A program made the position numbers and the translations under genes. Under the pieces are notes generated by a model. The model made no database searches, had not been told where the DNA came from, and worked only from the letters and a program-made list of their open reading frames with translations. A stretch of 64,000 nt of DNA from the NCBI RefSeq assembly GCF_018918145.1, contig NZ_JAHLPX010000007.1, positions 62,001-126,000 of the forward strand. Direction: 5' to 3'. This document shows positions 18,106-25,093 of the stretch, in pieces (within the stretch, counting starts at the first letter, position 1; each line of letters starts with the position of its first letter). The stretch is from Anaerotignum sp. MSJ-24 (GTDB lineage Bacteria > Bacillota > Clostridia > Lachnospirales > Anaerotignaceae).

Positions 18106-18153
18106 GGATTTATTAACAATATTTTATCACATAAACATAGGAAGGTATACAAA

Positions 18154-18182
18154 AATCACCTATATATAAAATATAGGTGATT
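18154..18182 (-). terminator. Terminator, minus strand
   Basis: A 12-bp stem AATCACCTATAT/ATATAGGTGATT with a T run on the minus strand, between R1 copy ii and the C-GCAxxG-C-C promoter. Confidence 0.65.
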
Positions 18183-18206
18183 GATTGTTAAAACTTTAAA
18201 CTTGTA

Positions 18207-18333
18207 AGCGGAAAGGTTCGGAAAACAAAGGGTTTTCTGAGTGGAATCCGCAGACGGGATTCACTCCCGTCGAGGAGAACGGAGAGTTTCAAGGATTTTA
18301 TTTTTAAAATCCGATGGAATGAACCGTTCATGC
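18207..18333 (+). repeat. R1 intergenic repeat, copy ii (no R2 insert)
   Basis: A 127-base element running from AGCGGAAAGGTTCGG to CCGTTCATGC. Hairpins: TCGGAAAAC/GTTTTCTGA; GTGGAATCC/GGATTCAC (competing with GACGGGA/TCCCGTC); GAACGG (18277)/CCGTTC (18324) enclosing GGATTTTA/TAAAATCC. It matches copy iii with paired substitutions in the stems. It is flanked by two hairpin terminators and contains no reading frame. Confidence 0.85.
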
Positions 18334-18345
18334 ATTAATTAAAAC

Positions 18346-18374
18346 AAGTCGAAAACTTATATAGTTTTCGACTT
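18346..18374 (-). terminator. Terminator of the DUF1292 gene
   Basis: A perfect 12-bp stem AAGTCGAAAACT/AGTTTTCGACTT, 14 bases past the stop codon. The same AAGTCGAAA-type stem also ends R1 copies i and iii. Confidence 0.75.
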
Positions 18375-18387
18375 AAGCGTTTAGCGC

Positions 18388-18705
18388 TTACTCTTCTTCG
18401 TCGTTGAAGATTTCGTCAAAAGCAGCTGTAACTTTGTCAAACTCGTCATCATCTTCGATAGAGTTGAGTTCGATTTCGTCATTGTCAAGCTCTTTGTATT
18501 CATAGAGAAGAACTGTTTCGTCTTCCTGAGGAAGAAGTGCAATATATTCTTTTCCTTCGATGTCCTCAACTTCAAATACTCCGAGAACAGTACATTCAAG
18601 CTCTGTGTCGTCCTCAAGTGTAAGTGTCATTGTTTCAAGTTCAAGGCAATCATCATCATGTTCATGATCATGGCCACAGCCGCAACCGCAGTTATGTTCG
18701 CTCAT
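18388..18705 (-). CDS. DUF1292 domain protein
   Basis: A 105-residue, strongly acidic protein of the DUF1292 (YrzB-like) family: TLTLEDDTELECTVLGVFEVEDIEGKEYIALLP near 28-60 is the family core. The N-terminus is an unusual Cys/His-rich stretch (CGCGCGHDHEHDDDC, 6-20), likely metal binding. In many Firmicutes this gene follows yrrL/alaS-type genes, but here it lies after the helicase gene on the same strand (85 bases away). Function unknown. AAGGAGATTACT precedes the ATG. Confidence 0.85.
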   Translation of the reverse strand: MSEHNCGCGCGHDHEHDDDCLELETMTLTLEDDTELECTVLGVFEVEDIEGKEYIALLPQEDETVLLYEYKELDNDEIELNSIEDDDEFDKVTAAFDEIFNDEEE

Positions 18706-18789
18706 AGTAATCTCCTTTTCAAATAGATGTAATTGGTTATACAGACATAGTATACTAAAAATAAGATTTATACAATAGTTAATTGGTTT

Positions 18790-20001
18790 TTATTTCTGCT
18801 TTTTAGTATAAACAGTGTCATTATTTTTATGCGTATATGTTTTTTTACGCTTAAAATCGGCATTGACAGGCACAAGAGCACCTTCACGCATATATACGTT
18901 TTTAAAATTAAGCTTAAGCTCACGTTTAAGTCTGTTGATATATCTTATTTCGCCTTTTGTGGCAAGGCTGATAACCTTTCCGCTTTTTCCGCCTCTGCCT
19001 GTTCTTCCGGCACGATGCAGATAGCTTGTAGAATTTTCGGGTATATCCATGTTTATTATGTGAGTAACGCCCGGTATATCAAGACCTCTTGAAACAAGGT
19101 CGGAGGCAACGAGTATCTCTGCCTTTCCGTGAATCATGTCGTTGATTGCTTTTCGGCGCTCATCTCGTCTTGTGCCGCCGTAAAGACCGACAGCTTTAAG
19201 AGAATGATAGTTTAGCTTTTTAACCGTAACCTCGATATTTTCGGGATTGTTGATAAATACTATTGTTTTTGGAGCCTTTTCTCCACGCACAATTTTTCTG
19301 ATGAGGTTTATTTTGTCCCTTAATTCGCATTCGATATAGTAATGAGTTATAAGCTCCGGCAGCTTTTCCTCTGCCATACAGAAAACGGGCTCGTTTACGG
19401 CTATCTCTTTTGCGGCGGCAACTGCCTCGGCATTCATTGATGCAGAAAGAAAAACAGTCTGACGGCTGTTTTTGAGCGTTGTTTTTACAACGGATTTAAC
19501 CATATCCACATTCATATGGTCAAGCATTCTGTCTGCCTCGTCAACAACGATTGTTTTTACTGTATGAGCCGGAATTTTCTTTTTTTCGATAAGGTCGATA
19601 ATACGCCCGGCAGAGCCGATTATTATTTGCGGCTTTTCCTTAAGCTTTTCAATTTGGCGAGCCATGCCGGCGTTGCCTATTATGAGTGCCGAACGAATAT
19701 CCATTCCGGAGTTTTCCGCAAGCAGCTCTGCCTGTTTATATACCTGTACCGCAAGCTCATGCGTAGGTGTAAGCACAATGCACTGTGCCGAACGTAGCGA
19801 CAGGTCTATGTTCATAAATATAGGCAGAAGATATGTCAAGGTTTTTCCCGAACCGGTTTCTGCACGCACTATTGCGTCTTTTTTTTCGAGAATTACGCCG
19901 ATTGCCGATTGCTGGACATCGGTTGGCTTTGTTACGCCCTGTTTTTTTAATGCTGAAATTAGTTCTTCGGAAATTCCAAGCGAGCTAAAATCCTTTTCCA
20001 T
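18790..20001 (-). CDS. DEAD-box RNA helicase
   Basis: ATP-dependent RNA helicase acting in RNA unwinding, ribosome assembly or decay. The 403 residues carry the Q motif (VTKPTDVQQSAI near 24), Walker A AETGSGKT (47-54), motif Ia PTHELAVQ, motif II DEAD near 150, motif III as SAS rather than the common SAT, and motif VI HRAGRTGRGGK near 330. A short basic tail (DFKRKKTYTHKN) ends the protein; there is no DbpA/CsdA RNA-binding domain. GGAAGG precedes the ATG. Confidence 0.93.
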   Translation of the reverse strand: MEKDFSSLGISEELISALKKQGVTKPTDVQQSAIGVILEKKDAIVRAETGSGKTLTYLLPIFMNIDLSLRSAQCIVLTPTHELAVQVYKQAELLAENSGMDIRSALIIGNAGMARQIEKLKEKPQIIIGSAGRIIDLIEKKKIPAHTVKTIVVDEADRMLDHMNVDMVKSVVKTTLKNSRQTVFLSASMNAEAVAAAKEIAVNEPVFCMAEEKLPELITHYYIECELRDKINLIRKIVRGEKAPKTIVFINNPENIEVTVKKLNYHSLKAVGLYGGTRRDERRKAINDMIHGKAEILVASDLVSRGLDIPGVTHIINMDIPENSTSYLHRAGRTGRGGKSGKVISLATKGEIRYINRLKRELKLNFKNVYMREGALVPVNADFKRKKTYTHKNNDTVYTKKQK

Positions 20002-20173
20002 AATTTTTTCCTTCCATAATAGTTTATTTATAAGATAAATTAGATTATAGATGAAAAATACCGTTATTTCAAGGCATTAGGCGAAAATAGAAGCCTGAAA
20101 TAGGTTATTTTGTATAAAAATATAAACAAGATTTGTGCAAAGTGAGGAAAAGAGAAATTTTGATAAAAAGTCA

Positions 20174-20202
20174 TTGACATAAAAAGAACAATGTGGCAGA
20201 AT
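20174..20202 (+). promoter_or_regulatory. Possible promoter of the ilvD-like gene
   Basis: A perfect TTGACA is followed after 17 bases by CAGAAT (4 of 6). A perfect TATAAT lies at 20221-20226 but lacks a good -35, so the exact start is uncertain. Confidence 0.4.
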
Positions 20203-20270
20203 GTTTTCAGAACGAAATACTATAATGTAGAATAAAAATAAAGACGCATATTTAAAAAGGAGAGAGTAAA

Positions 20271-21953
20271 ATGGCAGAGTTAAGAAGCAGTTTAATTATG
20301 GCCGGTGATGATGCACCTTTCTATCGTTCACTTTTCAAGGCAATGGGCTATACAGATCACGAGCTTGACCACAAGCCTATTATCGGTATTGCAAATACAT
20401 GGAACACATTGGTTCCCGGACACTTCAACCTTAACCAGGTAAGTGAGTTTGTTAAAAAAGGTGTTTATTCGGCAGGCGGTACTGTTGTTGAATTCGGTGT
20501 TATCGGTGCCTGTGACGGTGTTGCACAGGGACATATCGGTATGAACTACATACTTCCTTCAAGAGAAATTATCTGTAATTCAGTTGAAATAATGGCACAG
20601 GCACACAGACTTGACGCAGTTGTTCTTCTTGCATCATGCGATAAGATTGTTCCAGGTATGATGATGGCTGCCGCAAGACTTGATATTCCCGCAATAATCG
20701 TTATGGGCGGACCTATGCTCGGTGGTATTGAATTCGACGGAAGAAAAGCTGACTTTACTTCAACAGACGAAGCAAAGGGTATGTACAGCGTAGGCAAAAT
20801 AACAAAAGAAGAATATTGTGCTCTTGAAAACACTGCATGTCCCGGATGCGGTTCATGTGCATTCCTCGGAACAGCAAACACAATGGGCTGTCTTTCAGAG
20901 GCACTCGGACTCAGCCTTCCCGGAAGTGCTCTTATTCCGGCAGTTTACGGCGAAAGACTCAGAAGCTCATTTATGGCAGGAAGAGCAATCGTTGACCTTG
21001 TAAACAAAGGAATTACAGCAAGAAAGATTATAACAAAGGAAAGCATCAGAAATGCCATCAAAGTAACAATGGCTATCTGCGGTTCAACAAATGCGGTTCT
21101 TCATCTTAGTGCAGTTGCCAACGAAGCAGAGCTTGGTATGGACGTTGTTCGTGAATTCAAGGAACTCAATAAAACAACACCTCAGATTGCAAAGGTTAAT
21201 CCTGCCGCTAAATGGGATATGGAAGACTTCTACAAAGCAGGCGGTATCCCCAGAGTTATGTCAAGACTCGGCGATATTCTTGACACAAGCGCAATCACAT
21301 GTACAGGCAAGACAATCAAGGAAAACCTTGAAGAATATAAATTTGAATATCCCGAAAATCCCGAAATCATCAAGACAGTTGACGCACCCTTCAGCACAAC
21401 AGGCGGCGTAGCTGTTCTTGAAGGAAACCTTGCTCCCGATACAGCTATCAGCAAGCCCGGTGCTATTGATCCTTCACTTCATCACTTTGTTGGTAAGGCA
21501 AGATGCTTTGATAGTGAAGAGGCAGCAGAAGAGGCTATTCTCGGCGGAGTTATACAGCCGGGCGAAGTTGTTGTTATCCGTTACGAAGGACCTAAGGGTG
21601 GCCCCGGTATGAGAGAAATGTTCAAGGCTATGAAATATATGTACGGTGCAGGACTTTCAAAGACTTGTGCGCTTGTAACAGACGGCCGTTTCTCCGGAAC
21701 AAATAACGGATGTTTCGTAGGACATATTTCACCCGAAGCCGCAGAAGGCGGTCCTCTTGCTATCGTTAAGGACGGAGATGAAATCCTTATCGATGTAAAC
21801 GAAGGCAAGCTTGAGCTTCATGTTCCCGAAGAAGAAATCAAAGAGAGATTTAAGACATGGAAACGTCCCGAAAAGGATATTCCCAGAGGATACCTCAGAC
21901 TTTATGCCAAGGTTGCATCATCAGCAGATAAGGGAGCTATAATCAAGAACTGA
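20271..21953 (+). CDS. IlvD/Edd family dehydratase
   Basis: Iron-sulfur dehydratase of the dihydroxy-acid/6-phosphogluconate dehydratase family; it removes water from a 2,3-dihydroxy acid to give a 2-oxo-3-deoxy acid. The 560 residues include the cluster-binding cysteines in CDGVAQGH (near 84), CDKIVPGMMMA (near 123) and CPGCGSCAF (near 190-198), and GRFSGTNNG near 470. No other branched-chain amino acid gene is nearby; a 2-oxo acid aldolase follows after 23 bases and an IclR regulator lies downstream, so a sugar-acid dehydratase (for example for an aldonate) is more likely than valine/isoleucine synthesis. That is inference from context. AAAGGAGAGAG precedes the ATG. Confidence 0.85.
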   Translation: MAELRSSLIMAGDDAPFYRSLFKAMGYTDHELDHKPIIGIANTWNTLVPGHFNLNQVSEFVKKGVYSAGGTVVEFGVIGACDGVAQGHIGMNYILPSREIICNSVEIMAQAHRLDAVVLLASCDKIVPGMMMAAARLDIPAIIVMGGPMLGGIEFDGRKADFTSTDEAKGMYSVGKITKEEYCALENTACPGCGSCAFLGTANTMGCLSEALGLSLPGSALIPAVYGERLRSSFMAGRAIVDLVNKGITARKIITKESIRNAIKVTMAICGSTNAVLHLSAVANEAELGMDVVREFKELNKTTPQIAKVNPAAKWDMEDFYKAGGIPRVMSRLGDILDTSAITCTGKTIKENLEEYKFEYPENPEIIKTVDAPFSTTGGVAVLEGNLAPDTAISKPGAIDPSLHHFVGKARCFDSEEAAEEAILGGVIQPGEVVVIRYEGPKGGPGMREMFKAMKYMYGAGLSKTCALVTDGRFSGTNNGCFVGHISPEAAEGGPLAIVKDGDEILIDVNEGKLELHVPEEEIKERFKTWKRPEKDIPRGYLRLYAKVASSADKGAIIKN

Positions 21954-21976
21954 GTCCTTTATAAAGGAGAATGTAA

Positions 21977-22756
21977 ATGAACGAATTTTTAAAGAAAGTA
22001 AAAGAAAAACAGAAACCGGTCGGAACATTCTTTGAGATAGGCGGCACTACTGCCGCAGAGTGCATTGCCAGAAGTGATTTTGATTACATAATCATTGATA
22101 ATGAGCATGGCACACTTGAGCCCGAAAGCACCATTGATGCAATTAGAGGAGCAAATCTCGGAGGAACAATTCCGTTTGTAAGAGTAAGAAGCCATGCAAG
22201 ACCGGCTATAATGAAACCGCTTGATGTAGGAGCGAAGGGACTTATTATTCCTTATGTTGAAACTATCGAGCAGGTTAAGGATATAATCAGATGGGCAAAA
22301 TTTGCACCGACAGGTGAAAGAGGCTTTTGCCCTTCAAGAAAAGACGGTTGGGGCTGTGATTACCCTATGGGTGAAAACGGTCTTCCGATGAATGAAATGA
22401 TGGAATACTGGAACAAGGAAACGCTTGTAATTCCCCAGTGTGAAACAAGAGGCTGTCTTGAGCATATCGAAGAAATTGTTGCTATGGACGGAGTAGACGG
22501 AATTTTTATCGGCCCTTATGACCTATCCATCGGAATGGGAATAGGTGGTCAGTTCGATAATCCGGAGTTCCTTGCGGCGATAAATAAGGTTAAGGATACA
22601 TGCCATAAGGCAGGAAAGTTTGTAATAATATTTACAATGGATCCCAAAGCGGCACAGAAATATTATGCGGAAGGCTTTGATTCAGTTACAGTAGGTCTTG
22701 ATATAAATTACTATATCAATGCCTGCTCGGAGGCCGCAAGAACAGCAAAAAATTAA
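21977..22756 (+). CDS. HpcH/HpaI aldolase family protein
   Basis: Class II metal-dependent aldolase that cleaves 2-oxo-3-deoxy acids to pyruvate plus an aldehyde. The 259 residues show the family markers DYIIIDNEHG near 36-45 (catalytic His), PFVRV near 67, DVGAKGLIIPYVET near 84-97, PQCET near 153 and GIFIGPYDLSIGMG near 175-188 (metal and substrate site). It sits 23 bases after the IlvD/Edd dehydratase and should act on its product. Substrate unknown. AAAGGAGAATG precedes the start. Confidence 0.9.
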   Translation: MNEFLKKVKEKQKPVGTFFEIGGTTAAECIARSDFDYIIIDNEHGTLEPESTIDAIRGANLGGTIPFVRVRSHARPAIMKPLDVGAKGLIIPYVETIEQVKDIIRWAKFAPTGERGFCPSRKDGWGCDYPMGENGLPMNEMMEYWNKETLVIPQCETRGCLEHIEEIVAMDGVDGIFIGPYDLSIGMGIGGQFDNPEFLAAINKVKDTCHKAGKFVIIFTMDPKAAQKYYAEGFDSVTVGLDINYYINACSEAARTAKN

Positions 22757-22786
22757 ACGCCCATTTTTCTTTTAGAATCCCATAAA

Positions 22787-22817
22787 TGAAGCCCTCATGT
22801 AATCAACATGAGGGCTT
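22787..22817. repeat. 31-bp terminator hairpin, left copy
   Basis: GAAGCCCTCATG/CATGAGGGCTTC hairpin with loop TAATCAA, identical over 31 bases to the copy at 23151-23181. It lies 30 bases past the aldolase stop and could be its terminator, though the T run is lost on this side. Confidence 0.85.
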
Positions 22818-22893
22818 CAGACTGTAGACAAAGTTATTTTTGTACAGCGGAAGGTATTAGGAAACGAAGAGTTTCCTAAGTGGAATCCATACT

Positions 22894-22959
22894 GTCATGA
22901 CTTTTGCTTTGAAAAAGCAAAAGCGGCTTTGCCGCCGCACTGTCTTGTGCGGTCAATAG
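22894..22959 (+). repeat. R2 three-hairpin element, copy A
   Basis: 66 bases: GTCATGA, hairpin 1 (CTTTTGCTTT/AAAGCAAAAG), hairpin 2 (GCGGC-TTT-GCCGC), hairpin 3 (CGCAC-TGTCTT-GTGCG), GTCAATAG. Hairpin 1 is longer than in copies B and C. Confidence 0.85.
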
Positions 22960-22992
22960 ACGGGATTCACTTCCGTCGAGGAGAATAGCTTA

Positions 22993-23051
22993 GTCATGAC
23001 TTTCGCAAGCGAAAGTGGCTTCGCCACCATGCTATCTTGCATGGTCAATAG
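22993..23051 (+). repeat. R2 three-hairpin element, copy B
   Basis: 59 bases: GTCATGA, hairpin 1 (CTTTCGC/GCGAAAG), hairpin 2 (GTGGC-TTC-GCCAC), hairpin 3 (CATGC-TATCTT-GCATG), GTCAATAG. Confidence 0.85.
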
Positions 23052-23103
23052 TTTCAAGGCTTTTTAGCCGATGGAATGAGCTATTCATGCTTCTGTTTAA
23101 ACA

Positions 23104-23150
23104 AGTCGAAATTCCTGATTTCGACTTAGGTGTCGACTTTGTCGACACCT
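23104..23150. terminator. Two hairpins after R1 copy iii
   Basis: AAGTCGAAAT/ATTTCGACTT, then AGGTGTCGAC/GTCGACACCT, each perfect. Neither is followed by a clear T run; the first resembles the stems that close R1 copies i and ii. Confidence 0.5.
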
Positions 23151-23181
23151 TGAAGCCCTCATGTAATCAACATGAGGGCTT
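23151..23181. repeat. 31-bp terminator hairpin, right copy
   Basis: Identical to 22787-22817. Here the plus strand continues TTGGTCTTTTT; the minus-strand IclR gene ends 25 bases away, so this copy can end IclR transcription or plus-strand read-through. Confidence 0.85.
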
Positions 23182-23205
23182 TGGTCTTTTTATATGTTAA
23201 TTAAT

Positions 23206-23973
23206 TTATGCTTTATAGCCATATATTATTTCCGAAAGCTTTGCGGCTGTCTTTTTCAAATCCTCTGGAAGACCGTTTTTCTTATGCTCGGAAATTCTTA
23301 CGGTCGGGCCGGCAACGCTTATTGCAAAGCCGGGTTTGTTTTCGGATTTCATGACCGGAACGGCAACACAAGAAAGTCCTATTTCGATTTCTTCATCATC
23401 ACCGCCATAACCGTTGTCACGAATTTTCTTCATTTCCTCACGAAGCTTGTCCGGATTTGTGATTGTGTTGAAGGTGAGAGCCTTAAGTGGCTGTTCAAGG
23501 AAAGCGTCAAGCTCTTCATTGGTTTTGTATGCAAGAAGCACCTTGCCTACACCTGTGCAGTGCATATAGTTTTTTGTACCGATCTGTGTGTTTATATACA
23601 TTGATGTATCGGCGTCTACCTTATCAATATATACAATACTTCCGTTGAGCTCCTGGGCACTGTGAACGGTTTCTCTGTATTTCTGGCATAATTCTTCAAG
23701 ATACGGACGAGATGCTCGTATAAGTATATTGTTCATCTTAACTGCGTTCGTTAATGAAAGTATTTTTAAGCCGAGCGAATACTTCTGGTTATCTTCGTTC
23801 TGGAAGAGATAGCCGAGAGTCGTAAGGCTGTTTACCAGTCCGAAGGTTGTGCTTTTGTTGAGCTGTATTGTATCGGCAATTTCCTTAAGGCTCATTTCAG
23901 GTTTTCCGTTCTGAAAAAGCTCAAGTATGGAAAAGGCTCTTTCAAGGGATTGTATAGTTTTTGTAGTAGCCAT
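23206..23973 (-). CDS. IclR family transcriptional regulator
   Basis: A 255-residue regulator with an N-terminal winged helix (ATTKTIQSLERAFSILELF, SLKEIADTIQLNKSTTFGLVNSL) and a C-terminal IclR effector domain (TGVGKVLLAY near 134, GYGGDDEEIEIGLSCVAVPV near 182). The start ending at 23973 follows AGGAGAATTACA; the longer frame lacks a ribosome binding site. IclR proteins commonly sense metabolites such as 2-oxo or sugar acids; the dehydratase/aldolase pair at 20.3-22.8 kb is the obvious candidate target. A palindrome in the divergent promoter region may be its operator. Confidence 0.93.
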   Translation of the reverse strand: MATTKTIQSLERAFSILELFQNGKPEMSLKEIADTIQLNKSTTFGLVNSLTTLGYLFQNEDNQKYSLGLKILSLTNAVKMNNILIRASRPYLEELCQKYRETVHSAQELNGSIVYIDKVDADTSMYINTQIGTKNYMHCTGVGKVLLAYKTNEELDAFLEQPLKALTFNTITNPDKLREEMKKIRDNGYGGDDEEIEIGLSCVAVPVMKSENKPGFAISVAGPTVRISEHKKNGLPEDLKKTAAKLSEIIYGYKA

Positions 23974-24006
23974 TGTAATTCTCCTAATCATTTTATAATA
24001 TAGAAT

Positions 24007-24035
24007 ATTATATGATATTTTCATGTATTAGTCAA
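24007..24035 (-). promoter_or_regulatory. Promoter of the IclR gene
   Basis: Minus strand TTGACT, 17 bases, TATAAT, about 30 bases before the IclR start. Confidence 0.7.
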
Positions 24036-24040
24036 TTTTA

Positions 24041-24070
24041 GTTGACATATATCAACATAAATGTTATTAT
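24041..24070 (+). promoter_or_regulatory. Plus-strand promoter overlapping a palindrome (possible IclR operator)
   Basis: TTGACA, 17 bases, TATTAT. The -35 box lies within the palindrome GTTGA-CATATA-TCAAC (24041-24056), which sits between the two divergent promoters and could allow IclR control of both. Confidence 0.55.
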
Positions 24071-24075
24071 AATAA

Positions 24076-24180
24076 TAGAATTGGCAGTCAAGAAGATTGT
24101 ATTTGTTACCAATGATTGTTTTAAGAAATTTTAACCACGAAGGTTAGATGTTTTTTGCATACCTTCGTGGTTTTTTATTT
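24076..24180 (+). ncRNA. Candidate small RNA between divergent promoter and terminator
   Basis: A plus-strand promoter (24042-24070) is followed about 100 bases later by a strong terminator (AACCACGAAGGT/ACCTTCGTGGTT then TTTTATTTT, 24133-24180). No reading frame of any size lies between. The two signals define a transcript of roughly 105 bases with no downstream gene on that strand for about 900 bases. Confidence 0.45.
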
Positions 24181-24236
24181 TACAGAAATATAGGAATAAT
24201 ATCCTTATTATAATATCCCAAAACCCAATATCCTTT

Positions 24237-24268
24237 AAAGAACCACATATCCCGAAATGTGGTTCTTT
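24237..24268 (-). terminator. Terminator of the amidase gene
   Basis: Perfect 12-bp stem AAAGAACCACAT/ATGTGGTTCTTT overlapping the stop codon region of the minus-strand gene. Confidence 0.7.
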
Positions 24269-24957
24269 TACTTTTCTGCATTAAAATAATCCGAAATACC
24301 TTTATATATCGCCCAGGCTGTTTTTTGCTGATAATCGGCTGTATTCAGCTTTGTTTCTTCATCGGAGTTGCTCAGAAATCCGCATTCAACGATGGCAGAA
24401 GGCATTGTTGTTGTCCGCAACACATAATAATCTGAATTGGATTTTGCGGAACGTGTACTGCCTAAGGAATCGCAGAGAGCTTGCTGTATATCCTCCGCAA
24501 GCCTTTTTCCTTCTTCGCTGTTCTTATAATAAAATACCTGAGCACCTTTGGCCGAACCGGAGGTAAAGGCATTCTGATGTATGCTTATCATTATATCTCC
24601 GTCACTTTCGTTGACAATCAGCTTTCTTTCCGACATATCCTCACGCTTTGAGCTTCCGAGAGCCTCATCTGTGCTTCGGGTTATTATTGCGACTGCTCCG
24701 CTTTCTTCAAGATATTGCTGGAGATATGCCGCAATTTTAAGATTTATATATTTTTCGTCTTCGCCGTTTACTCCGGCTTTTCCGGGATCAAAGCCTCCGT
24801 GTCCGGCATCTATTATTATTATTTTGTTTTCTACAGGGAGTATTGTATATACGGACGCATTGTTTTTATATATGGCAGTGAGCGTTATAAATCCGCAAAG
24901 TATAGCAACGGCTATTGTATTTTTGATATTTTTTAAATATATAATTCTGAATTTCAT
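24268..24957 (-). CDS. N-acetylmuramoyl-L-alanine amidase, CwlD-like
   Basis: Zinc amidase (Amidase_3) that removes the peptide from muramic acid; CwlD acts in spore cortex maturation. I start at the ATG ending at 24957 with GGAGAA upstream, giving 229 residues with one N-terminal membrane/signal segment (TIAVAILCGFITLTAIY). Zinc and catalytic residues are seen in IIDAGHGGFDPG (near 54-65), Glu in EDEKYINLKIA, His in ISIHQNAF (near 128) and Glu in AIVECGFLSN (near 196). The size and single domain fit CwlD rather than a cell-separation amidase. Confidence 0.85.
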   Translation of the reverse strand: MKFRIIYLKNIKNTIAVAILCGFITLTAIYKNNASVYTILPVENKIIIIDAGHGGFDPGKAGVNGEDEKYINLKIAAYLQQYLEESGAVAIITRSTDEALGSSKREDMSERKLIVNESDGDIMISIHQNAFTSGSAKGAQVFYYKNSEEGKRLAEDIQQALCDSLGSTRSAKSNSDYYVLRTTTMPSAIVECGFLSNSDEETKLNTADYQQKTAWAIYKGISDYFNAEK

Positions 24958-25093
24958 TGTTTCTCCAACGGTCTTTTTTATATTATTAATATGCGAGTTT
25001 GGATCAATATATAAATTTAATTTGTAAATAAAAATGGAAAGTAATATAATAAAATAAATTTTTGGAATTACTGAACAAACGGAGGAAAAATAC

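Larger units (their letters stand above)
22846..23090 (+). repeat. R1 intergenic repeat, copy iii, with two R2 inserts
   Basis: Without the inserts it is about 120 bases and collinear with copy ii. Stems: TTAGGAAAC/GTTTCCTAA; GTGGAATCC/GGATTCAC with R2 copy A in the loop; GAATAGCT (22983)/AGCTATTC (23079) enclosing GGCT/AGCC, with R2 copy B inserted beside that inner hairpin. Stems differ from copy ii by compensating changes. Located between convergent genes. Confidence 0.85.

Noticed and set aside
20271-21953. Naming the dehydratase ilvD for branched-chain amino acid synthesis
   Set aside because: No other ilv or leu gene is near and an aldolase follows, so only the family is stated.
17307-23205. 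CRISPR array or insertion sequence as the source of the repeats
   Set aside because: The copies are not regularly spaced, have no spacers of uniform size, and no transposase or cas gene is present anywhere in the window.
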